DNA from: Vanilla planifolia
Lineage: Eukaryota; Streptophyta; Magnoliopsida; Asparagales; Orchidaceae
Direction: 5' to 3'
Length of the DNA: 64,000 nucleotides
NCBI GenBank assembly: GCA_023846275.1
Contig: JAIUJO010000071.1
Span: forward strand, 2,087,846 to 2,151,845
The notes beneath the pieces were generated by a model that was not told where the DNA came from, did not search any database, and saw only the letters and a list, made by a program, of their open reading frames with translations. Positions 54,001 to 64,000 of the stretch are shown here, in pieces (the stretch's first letter is position 1; each line of letters starts with the position of its first letter). The position numbers were made by a program, and so were the translations under genes.

Positions 54001-56496
54001 GTGAAGGTCATTAGAGGAGGTTTAGAATTTTCTAATAATATTACAAAATATAGGTGAAAATTTTTAGAAAATAAGATAAATTCTACAGGAATGTTCAATT
54101 CCAAGATACTTAGGAGAGCAAGTGTAACATCCTCAACCATAACATTTGTTATGAAGCAAAATTTCACATAAATAAACAAAAAATAAATAAATTGTTTTTT
54201 TAAGTATCTTATAAATGTATATCAAATCTAAAATTAGATAAATTATTGTAATGTAATATAACAAAATCAATGTGATATAAAGGTCACATAAGAAAAGATT
54301 AATAATTAGGTGTTTATATAATCAAAGCAAAGGAAAAATTTATTGGAATGCCATAAATTGTTTTGGAAAATTATCATTGAATAGACTAAAGGGATTGAGT
54401 ATAATATTCTTAATCATCAAATTTGATATGAATTTAATGTCCTGTAAATTGTTTAAAAGTCCTTGAAACTAAATTGTTTAAAAAAAATAAAAAAATTGGT
54501 ATTTAATTGGATAGACCTCATTACGATGAATCTGGAAATGTTTACTATCATGATTAGACATCATTTGGAAATATTGCAAATTACAAAGGAAAATAAGAAT
54601 ACCATTATAAAAAAATATTTTTCTTATAATTTAGTAAATATATATTAATGCTAAAATTAGGTAACTTGAAGAAATTTAATATAAATAGATAAAAAATCAC
54701 ATAAAGGCATACACGAGCAGAATCAAAGTGTCACTACAATACAAAGAATTTTAAAAAAATTGAAGAAATTTAATAAATTTTTGGGAAATGTTCATTGCAA
54801 GATGCTAAGGAGCTCTATTCCAAAATTGTTTTAAAATAATGTAAATACATTTCAAGGTAGAAATAACACAATTTGAAGCAATATAATATAAGTAAATCAA
54901 GGAGATGTAATTGTTCAATTAGATAAGATTTAGTGTTACATAGTAATATCACTAAATAAAAAAATTGAAAATTTTTATAAATTATAAGAGATAATTCAAT
55001 TCCATGATATTGAAGAGATTTAACATAACATCCTTGATTACCAATTTAGATATGAATCAAAATATCTAGTATAATATATCAAAATCTAAGAAAATAAATT
55101 TTTAAAAATATAAAAAATGAATATTTATATGGATAGATTTTTTTGAGATGAAACAAGAGACATTTGTTTTTGTCACCATCAAACATGGTTTGGAACTAAG
55201 TGAATTACGAAAATAACTAATAAAAAATAATAATGATCTAAAATTTCAAATTTAGTAAGTAAATGTTAAAGTTAGAAATAGATATACTAGAATATTATAA
55301 TTTATTCCAATAAAGAGATATCATGGTTATACAAGCAGAAAACAAAAGTTCCAAAGTAATAGAACTAAAGAAAAAAATTGAAGGAATATGTTAAATTGTC
55401 TAAAGCAACTATGTTTCATGCATAAAAAACCCATGAGTCAAATGATACTTGCTTTCTGTCAAGTGGACAATATATAGAATAAGTCAAAATTAACAAATTG
55501 AATATGCAAAAATAACAAAAAACAATTTGTTTAATGTTTAGGAAATATGTATTAAAGTTGAAGATAAATTGAATCAATGTATTGTAACAAAATAAAAAAA
55601 AAGGTCACAATAAATGAGGACAATGCCTTCATAGTATTATCATAAAATTGAATAAAAAAACTTTGAAGAAATGTGATAAATTGTTTAGGAATGTTGGTTT
55701 CCAAAATATTAAAGAGATCAAGTGTAACATTCACAAAATTACAATCAAGTATGAATTGAAAGTCTCACACAAAATGCAAAACTCCTTAAAAAAATACTTG
55801 AAAATATAAAATTATATAATTAATCAGAGAAAGCTCATTAAGTTGTGTCTAATAGTATATGTTGTCTTAATTGGAACTCATTTGGAACTACTACAAATTA
55901 TTCATATAAACAAACATCAATTATAAGAAAAATATTGGTTTAAAATAAAGTAGATATATAATAAATTTTAATTGCATTAAACAAAAGAAAATTAATAAAA
56001 CCAAATAAAGGTGATGATGAGGTCACATGAGAGGAGACTTAAGTGATGTAAAGGTCACGTGAGAGGATATTTAGAGTTTCACAACAATACAACAAAACAA
56101 AAAAAAACATTTGAAAAATTATATAAATTGTTCAAGAAAGTTGTATTCAAAATAATAAGAAAATCTATGGCAACATCTTTGGTGGTCAAATAAGGTATGA
56201 ATCAAAATTTGTTATTAGGAACAAAAAAACTAAAAAAATAATTTCAAATATAAAATCGTTCAACTAATTGGTTAAATCTCATTCAAATATGTTCAATGAC
56301 ATTTATTTTATCTTAATAGAAACATGTCTAAAATTATTAGAAATTACTTAACTAAATAGGAATAAATAATCTTAAATTATTATTTTCAAATTAAGCAAAA
56401 ATATTTTAAAATTCAATAGAAAAAAGAAACAATTTTTATTACCAAATCAAAATAAAGGTCAATAAGAGAAGATTTAGAATTATAAAATACTATAAC
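48087..56496 (+). repeat. Diverged ~0.41-kb tandem satellite, forward array 4
   Basis: Forward satellite continues from the insert to inverted block 2, with the same box order, for example GAGATGAGACCATCGACATT at about 52716 and TTTCATCTCAA at about 53046. Some units are shortened, as near 52800, where the AATAATAAGAAATTATAA part runs straight into AGGTCACATGATAGG. Open frames such as 53952-54179 and 55552-55734 are repeat readings. There is no gene. Confidence 0.83.
56011..56074 (+). repeat. Local 32-bp tandem duplication within the satellite
   Basis: GTGATG.......GGTCAC.TGAGAGGA occurs at 56011 and again at 56043, where monomers normally have one copy. It duplicates the TGATGTAAAGGTCACATGAG segment. 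Confidence 0.75.
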
Positions 56497-58022
56497 AATT
56501 CTTTAATATAACTTTTCTAAAACTTAATATATATTTCCTAAATATTGAAATAATAATATATTATTATTGAAGTTGTTTACTTCAGTAACTCAAAGTAATT
56601 CTAAATGAGTTCCAAACAAGATAAAACAAAAAACATTGGCCCCAGTTGGCAAGCTTTATCTATTTAAATATTCATTTTTAAATACTTAAATATTTTACTT
56701 TTTAGGATGTTTGCATGCTATATGAGACATTTGATTCTTACTTGATATCATGTTCAAGACATTATGCTTGTTCACTATAGCATCTTGGATGCAACTTTCA
56801 TGTATAACTTTTCTCATTTTGTTAAATTTTTTGCATTGGCTTGGATATTTTTCTAATTAACTCTATATCTCTTCTTATGTGACCATTACATTACTTTAAT
56901 CTTGATCTATTACATTGAATCAAATTATTATCATGTGTTTATATACTTTGGTAATCATAATAATCTCAAATGAGGCTTGATAAAGAAGAAACAAATGTCA
57001 TCAAACTTTTTAAGGTGCGCTTTAACAATGTAAATGTTCATTTTTAACATGTTTTACATATTTCTAGCATGCTTTTTTGAGACACTTCTATTCACACAAG
57101 ATTTATGACTGATGATGCCACAATCGATCTCCTTTTTATCTTAGAATGCAACTTTTGAGTACAACTTATCTCACTTAAACTTTTTTGTGTGATTTAGTTA
57201 TAGTACAATGAAACTCTAATTCTCTTCTTATGTTATCTTTACATCAATTTTAGTTTATTTTATTATAATTCTTTAATTAATCTAATTTTAGTATTAATAT
57301 AAATTTACTTAATATTTAAATAATAATTCCTTACTATTTATCCTTACAATTTTTTATAATTAACAACAATTCTAAACAAGGTTTGATTGAGATGAAAAAG
57401 ATGTCATTAGACTCATTTAAATGAACTTTATTCCTTTAAATATTAATTTTTATATTTTACAAATTTCAATATTTAAGAATTGTCAAATTTGATTTCCTTA
57501 ATATCATGGAATGCAATTTTCTCATAAACTTTTTCTCACTTCTACTTCTTTTAAACTTAGATTTGGATGTATTCCTTTGTAACTCTAAATGTCTTCTAAT
57601 GTTACAATTACATCATAGTGATTTGGTTATATTATATTACTTCATTTTATTTAATTTTAACTTTAATATATATAATTATATTAAAACTAAAAAATATTAT
57701 TATTTATAATTATTTAATTTGTGATTCATTATAATTCCAAATGAGGTTTAATTAGTACTAAACAAATAGGAATTAAACCCTTCTCGATGAGTAATATCAA
57801 ATTTAATATTCATTTTAATACTTTTTATATTTATTTTTCTATGGCTTTTGTAATGTTTTATGGCACATTTTGATTTGTACCTAATTGAAAGTCTAGTATG
57901 TTACAGTCAAACTCTTTAGTATATTGGTAGTAACTTTCTCAAATAATTTATCTCAATTCTTCAAGTTTTTCTCTTTCATTTGGTTATAATGCTATCCAAC
58001 TCTAAATCTCTCTTTGTTTGAC
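56497..58022 (-). repeat. Inverted satellite block 2
   Basis: About 1.53 kb of satellite in reverse orientation and T-rich on the + strand. Reverse first boxes lie at about 56785, 57141, 57505 and 57924 (spacings 356, 364 and 419). At the left junction forward TAGAATTATAAAATACTATAAC gives way to ATTCTTTAATATAACTTTTC. At the right junction CTCTCTTTGTTTGACC meets forward CTCGATTGTCAAATCAAG. An open frame on the + strand at 57506-57709 shows the same short peptide strings (ECNFL, CNSK, DLVILYYF) that minus-strand frames show elsewhere, as expected for an inverted copy. Confidence 0.8.
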
Positions 58023-60138
58023 CCTCGATTGTCAAATCAAGTACAAATGAGAATATCCCATGTGGCATACAAAAATTTTAGATAATGAGAAATTTAAAAA
58101 TATAGAAATAAATATTTAATTATATAAAGCACTTTGATATGACTGAAATGGAGTTTAACTTTCTAAATTATTAAATTAGGTACTAGTTAAGTTGACACAA
58201 AAAATGTTTAAAAATTATAAAGATTAAAATATTTAAAAGTTTTGAATCTTATTTAATTAGATAGAGCTTTCCAAGATTAGTTCAATGATATTTCTTTCAT
58301 CAAGACTGGACTTTATTTAGTATTACTGTAAATTACCCTTTTAAATAAACATAAATTATAATTTAGTATTGCCTCAAAATTATGTAAATATATGTTAGAG
58401 TAGAAATTAGATTATTTCCAATAATGTTATACATTATAATGAAAGAATTGTAATGATCAAACTAAAGATTTAGACTTTCTTAGAAGAATAACGAAATGAA
58501 AAAGAAAAAAATTAAAAATCAGATGAACTTTTAAGAAAAAAATTTACTTACATGATACAAAAGTGATCAAGCATAACATTCTCAATCATCAATTCTGATA
58601 AGAATTTAAATATCCCATATAGCTTGCCAAAATTTAAGATACTAAAATATTTAAAAACATAAAAAAAGAATATTTAATTTTGTACATCTCATCAAGATTA
58701 TTCTGATACCATGGTTTCATCTCCAACATAAATTATCTTGAAGTAAAGAAAATTACTAAATTAAATAATAATTAATTATAATAAATTATTAGTTTGAAAC
58801 AATGTAAATATATATTGAAGCTAAAATGAGAAAAGGTGAATTAATGAACTTTAACCAAATCAAAGAAATTTAGGGGTCACATAAGAACAGAATAAGAATA
58901 TCACAGCAATATAGTAAATGAAAAAAATAGGAAGAAATGAAAAAAATTGTTTCGAAAAGTTGGATTCTAGCAAACAAAGGAAATTAAGCATAACATCGTC
59001 GATCATTAGAATAAGGCACAATAAAAAATATTATAAAGTATGCCAAAAGAAAAGAAAAAATATTAAAAAAATGATTTGTTGAGGTAAAATACCACAAATA
59101 ATAATAAATTTTTACTTTAATATTATATGAATAAATTTTAAATCTAAAAAGAGATTAATTGAATTAATATAATAAAACAAAATAAAAACTTGTAAATGTC
59201 ACATGAGAGGAGATTTAGTATTAAATAGTTTGAGAATTAATAAGATGAGTATTATAAGAAAGTCACATTTTAGGACACTAAAGAGATCTCATGTAACATT
59301 CTTGATCACCATAACTTATTCCTCAAAATAACATATGAAGAGTATTAAAATTATAAAAAACAAATTATAAAAAATATAAAAAGAAATGTTTAATTGTATA
59401 AAGCTCATTGTGATGTGTCTAATGATATTTCTCTTATCATGATTGAAGATTATTTTTAATTTCTATAAATTACAAAATTAAATAATCATAAATAAAAAAA
59501 TTATTATTTTTATATGAGAGAAATATATATCAAAATTGTTAGGAGATTAATTGAAGGAAGTTAATGAAACAAAATCAAAATGTTGTAAAGATCATAGGAG
59601 AGGAGATTTAAAGTTGCGCACCAATATAAAATAGATAAAAATTATAATTAATAAGATAAATTATCTAATGATAGTTGTATTCTTAGAAACTAAGGAGGTC
59701 ACGTATAATATTCTTGGTTGTAAAATCAATACAATCAAAATGTATTGTAAAGCATGATAATAACTTAAAAAAATATTTTAAATCAAAAAACTTTTTAAGA
59801 AATTAGAGATTAACTAAAACGTTTTAAGAGGACTTTTGTTGTTACATACCTATATAACAAAATTAATTAAAACGTTTTATGAAATTAGAAAAATTGTACA
59901 ACAAATATGCATTCAAAGTTACTAAGGATATTGAGCACAGCATCATTGATCATAAAGAGTGCGAAAACCTCAGAAAATAAAGATATTTTAAAATCAAAAA
60001 AAGAATAATTAATTGGATAGAGCTTGTTGAGATGTGTGTAGCGATGTTAGTTTTTCTTGAAATTTGACCTCATTACAAATTACCAAAATAAATAAGCATA
60101 AATAATAAAAACATTTTGTTTTATTATTAAGCATATAA

Positions 60139-60160
60139 ATATATATATATATATATATAT
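60139..60160. repeat. (AT)n microsatellite
   Basis: A 22-bp alternating AT run at the same monomer position as those at 20280 and 38144. Confidence 0.9.
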
Positions 60161-60706
60161 TTAGAATTAAAATGAGATAAAGTAAAAAAAATAAAATATA
60201 GCAAAATCAAAAGAATAAAAGGCCATAGGAGAGAGGATTTAGAGTTACATCTTAATATAGCCAAACAAATGTGAAATATTTCTAAAAATGTCATTAATTA
60301 TATACAAATTTCCATTCTAAGAATCTATGAAGATCAAGTTCCACATCTTTGATTATCAAATTAAGTAAGAATAAAAATTATTAGTACAGTATTCCAAAAA
60401 CTTGAAAAAAACCCAAAAACTTTAAAGTAAAAATGTAATAGCATGCAACAACCCTAGAAAAGTTCAACAATGTTTATTTTATATTGGTTGGGCCTCATTT
60501 GGAATGTTTATGACTTATGAAATTAAAAAAGAATATATAATACCCAAATTATAATTACACTATGATGAAAGTATTTAATAAAGTTAAAATGAGATAAATT
60601 AAATAATTATAATAATATCAAATCCAAGTAATGTAAATGCCACTTCAGAGAAGATTTAGAGTTAGATAGTAATAGAGGCAAATAAAAGCAAAAACTTTGA
60701 AGAATT

Positions 60707-61130
60707 GAGATAGATTGTACTTAAAAATTGTAGACCAAGATACTAAAGAGCTAAAACATAACATCCTCGATCATGAAATCTAGTACAAATCTAAATTTGT
60801 TATAAAGACTACAAAAATTTAACAACATAAAGTACTTAAAAAATACAAAAATGAATTTTTAATTGGATTGAGATTGTCGAGGCAAGTCCAATGACATTTG
60901 TTTCATCTCGATCAAGCCTTGTTTGGAAAAATTTTCAATAACTAATGTAAAAAAGCTAAAATGATAATAAATTATTATTTTAACTTTATGATAATATATA
61001 TCGATACTAAAATGAGATAAATTGACTTGATCTAATAAAACCAAATCAAAAAGATGTAATGGTCAAATGACAAGAGTATAAAAGTTAAAATAACCAAATA
61101 AGCAACTCAAAAGCAAAAAATTTTAAGAAA
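60707..61130 (+). repeat. Representative well-preserved satellite monomer (424 bp)
   Basis: Runs from the GAGATAGATTGTAC start to the equivalent point of the next unit. It keeps CCAAGATACTAAAGAG, CATAACATCCTCGATCATG, GTCGAGGCAAGTCCAATGAC, TTTGTTTCATCTCGATCAAG, AATAATAAATTATTATTTTA, AAAATGAGATAAATTGA and AAAACCAAATCAAA in order. It also keeps CpG sites at the dyad (GTCGAG and CTCGAT) that most other monomers have lost. It is useful as a seed for building a profile of the family. Confidence 0.7.
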
Positions 61131-62573
61131 TATAATAATTTATATAGGAAACATGTATTCAAATAAATAAGGAGATCTAGTGCAACATAAGTAATCTTCA
61201 AATAGACCAGAAGTGGAAATTTGTCATGAAGTATGCCAAAATCATAAAAAATAAATTATTAAAAAAAATATAAAAAATAATTTATTAATAAGATATAATA
61301 GATGTAGGTGAGTCCAACTACTTTTATTAAATAAGCTAAATAATTATAAATTTTCATAGAAATTTTAAATATATATATTTTAAAGTTGAAATAAGATAAA
61401 TTGAATTAATGTGGTGTAATAAAATCAAAGCAAGGTATCGATCTTGTGATAGTAGAATTAGATTAATACAGTTATATAATAAAACAATCCAAGATAGTAT
61501 CGAGATGGAATGTAACAACATTAATTAGGAAATGAAATATGAAATAAAATGCATTGAAAAGTATGCCAAAGCCCTATAATAAATATTTTGAAGTATTGAA
61601 AACAATATTTAACCCATTGTAGTTCATCTAGATGAGTTTAATAAAATTTGTTTCATTTTAAATAGATATAGAAAATAATATTTACATAAAGAGCTCATTT
61701 GGATGAGTCCAACAACATGTTTTTTTATCTCCATTGGAACTTGTTTAGAAATACTACAAATAACCAATAATAAATAATAATAATTTTTATTTTACTTTTA
61801 AATAAAAAATAATTAAAGATAAAATAATATAAATTCAAGAAATAAGGTAAAACTAATTGAAAGTTATATAAATGTCACACACGAAGGCAATTGAAGTTTC
61901 ATAGTCATATAATAAAAATAAAGCAAAATATTTGAAGAAATGAGATAAATTATGTATCAAACTTACATTACAAGATATTATGAAGATCACATGTAACATT
62001 CTTGATCGTCTAATCGTTTACGAATCAAAATAACTTGAAAAGAATGCCAAAGCAATTAAATAAAACATATAAAAAATATAAAAATGAATTTTATTTTAAT
62101 GGAGCATATTAAAATGAGTCCATCAACAAATTGCCTCATCTCAATCAAACATCATTTTGAATTACTTCAATTTACCAAATTAAATAAGCATAAATACTTA
62201 TAAATTATTATTTTAACTTATAGTAGAAATATATCAAAGTTGAAATCATATAAATTCAATCAATAGAATAATACATATAAAAAGTGATGTTAAATTCACA
62301 TGAGACAAAATTTAGAATTACATAATAATACAACCAAATATAAGTGAAATTTTTGAAAATATGGGATAAATTAAAATGAAAGGTTTCATTCTAAGATAAG
62401 AAAGAGACGAGTGTAATATCTTCAATTTCCAATTCTACTATGATTAAAAATATATCATAAAATTGAAAATACTTTAAAAAAATATTTGAAGTTCTAAAAA
62501 ATAAAATTAAATTCAACAAAATTTTTTGAGAAGAGCCCAATGACATTTGTTTCAACTGAATGAAGTTTCATTG

Positions 62574-63225
62574 TTGACACCGAGCGATAATGCTTTGTTT
62601 GGTGGCAAAAAATAGTAAGTATTTCTAATGAGTTAGTTTGAAAAAAATTTTAGACCTTAGAAAGCTGATGCTCGTGTTTGTGGGATAACTTAAAGGAGAA
62701 GATAATTTAATGTCATTTATCATAATGATCATCTTAGTTTGAGAAACAAATCACGAACGGATATATTTTTGAATAAAATTTAGATATTTAAGCTTTACTT
62801 TAATTAGAATGTTAAGCTTGACATAAATAATTTTTACAAGATGCATATATTAAATTTCCTTTAAATTAATCATCATAAAAAAGTATTAGGTTCCACAATG
62901 TTAATCTATTCTCCTTGAAAATCTTGAGAATCATTTTATTTTTTTATCACATCTTTGTATTGTCTTAATAAAATGTACAAAAACTATGTTACAATTGAAA
63001 TAATTATTTAGTTGAAATAATATGAATAAAAATAATAATAAAAGAAGAATTAACTTTCAAAGAATAGTAACCAAGTGATTCATTAGTGCTGCAAACACAC
63101 ATGCTGCCATTAACAGGTCAGGAATGCAAGTCTCCAAATTTGTTGATAATTCTGGTAAATTTAGTTGGTTGTCAAATTGAGGTATTAGTCTTGTACCTAC
63201 ATATAAAGTATTTAAAATTATTACA
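62574..63225. other. Second non-satellite insert (~0.65 kb)
   Basis: The satellite reading breaks at about 62573 and returns at about 63226 (CTTTGAGTGTAAAACC, the GTGTAACATCC box). The monomer phase does not match across the insert: about 250 bp of a monomer is missing, so this is a replacement or an insertion with deletion. The left edge reads TGTTGACACCGAGCGATAAT and the right edge, on the minus strand, TGTAATAATT. I found no convincing target duplication. An exon-like stretch lies at its right end. Confidence 0.55.
63057..63196 (-). pseudogene. Exon-like fragment, possible captured 3' end of a host gene
   Basis: On the minus strand, a TTTATATGTAG sequence resembling a splice acceptor is followed by 46 codons ending in TGA. 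The peptide is less biased toward Phe/Ile/Asn than satellite readings, with strings such as LIPQFDNQLNLPELSTNLE and CIPDLLMAACVFAALMNHLV. An AATAAA on the minus strand lies about 0.12 kb downstream (62935-62940), though that is weak evidence in AT-rich DNA. No upstream exon is seen and I do not recognise the protein. It could be a gene end carried in by a transposon or by repair DNA. It could also be chance. Confidence 0.3.
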
Positions 63226-64000
63226 TCTTTGAGTGTAAAACCTTCAATCATCAAATTAGTTAGGAATCTAAATGTATCCTAAAGCCAACCAAAATGTTAG
63301 AAAATAAAAACTTTAAAGATGAAAAATGAATATTTAACATGTTTAAGCTTTTGGTGATAAGTGAAATAATATTTGTTCCAACTTAATGGGACCTCTTTTA
63401 AAATTTTTACAAATTACTATTATAAATAACCACAAATAATAATAAATTATTATTTGAATATTAAGTTAATATATATTAAAGCTTAAATTACATAATTTTA
63501 TTGAAATAAATGTCACATGAGAAGAGAATTAGAACTACATTTTTATTTATACAAGCCAAATAAAAAATTAAAAGAAATGAGATAAATTGTATAAGAAAGT
63601 TATGTTCCATGATAATAAAGTAAATGACTCTAACATTCTCAATCATTAAATCATGTACAAATTGGAATGTCTCCTAAAGCAATCCAAACCATTAGTAATT
63701 AAAATATTTAAAAATATAAACATAAATATTTAATTAGATATACCAAATGAAGGTGAGTCCAACCACATTTATTTCAATCAATGCATTTCGAATTATATTG
63801 AATTACGAAGGTTAATAATAATAAATAATATCAAAGTATTCTTTTAGTATCAAAAAAATTATTTTAAAGTTTAAATAAGTTAAATTGAATCAATGTAAAA
63901 TAACAACATAAAATTGGTATAAAGTCACATAATAAGAGATTTATCATTACATAGTAATCATACAAAATAGATGAAAAACTATTGAGGAGATTAGATAAAT
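63226..64000 (+). repeat. Diverged ~0.41-kb tandem satellite, forward array 6
   Basis: The forward satellite resumes with ATCATCAAATTAG and CTAAAGCCAACC, then GAAAGTTATGTTCCATGATA at about 63596, and runs off the window end. There is no gene. Confidence 0.82.

Larger units (their letters stand above)
58023..62573 (+). repeat. Diverged ~0.41-kb tandem satellite, forward array 5
   Basis: The forward satellite resumes mid-monomer and continues to the second foreign insert, where it stops after CATTTGTTTCAACTGAATGA...TTCATTG. A short repeat of AAAACGTTTT contexts near 59815 and 59870 is a minor local duplication. There is no gene. Confidence 0.83.

Noticed and set aside
59810-59880. Palindromic AAAACGTTTT pair as a regulatory site
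   Set aside because: Only two copies are seen, within a small local duplication of the satellite. Nothing nearby could be regulated.
62572-63225. Reading the second insert as a solo LTR (TGTTGACACC on one edge, TGTAATAATT on the other strand)
   Set aside because: The flanks show no matching target duplication (TTCAT against TCTTT), and part of a satellite monomer is missing.
1-64000. Functional centromere satellite
   Set aside because: Functional plant centromere arrays are usually homogeneous with units near 150-180 bp or small multiples. The strong divergence here argues against current function, and no chromatin data are available.

Overview
This window looks like gene-poor heterochromatin from a plant nuclear genome. 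The plant call rests on one nested element: a chromodomain-bearing Ty3/gypsy retrotransposon of the Tekay/Del type, with a primer site matching plant initiator Met-tRNA. I find no host gene that I can support as functional, no rRNA or tRNA gene and no CRISPR array. I cannot name the species.

About 52 kb of the 64 kb is one very AT-rich, strongly diverged tandem repeat with a period of about 0.41-0.42 kb, roughly 125 monomer equivalents. A box resembling GTTGCATTCCAAGATACTAA recurs at, for example, 3651, 4075, 4481, 4894, 5297, 5719, 6123, 6535 and 6956, so spacing is mostly 403-424 bp. The monomers differ greatly from each other, so the array looks old and no longer homogenised. Layout: forward array 1-10990; inverted block 10991-12830; forward array 12831-24699; retrotransposon 24705-35355 between ATACA target repeats; forward array 35361-47487; foreign insert about 47492-48082; forward array 48087-56496; second inverted block 56497-58022; forward array 58023-62573; second foreign insert about 62574-63225, with a short exon-like stretch on the minus strand; forward array to 64000. 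The array runs off both window ends. The + strand of the forward arrays is A-rich and the inverted blocks are T-rich, which independently supports the inversions.

The retrotransposon (10,651 bp) looks essentially whole. It has 3041- and 3040-bp LTRs, a primer site, gag, pol (protease, reverse transcriptase, RNase H, integrase, chromodomain), a polypurine tract and 5-bp target repeats. By eye the LTRs differ at eight bases, all transitions, plus one length change in an A-run. That suggests insertion on the order of 0.1 million years ago at a commonly used plant rate. A young element therefore sits in an ancient array.

The most interesting points are the long-period satellite itself (its internal dyad, its two-fold sub-repeat, and one minus-strand frame in which recurrent TGA codons have CGA variants), its two inverted blocks, the uneven spread of LTR differences, and the two unclassified inserts. 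All repeat alignments and counts were made by eye.
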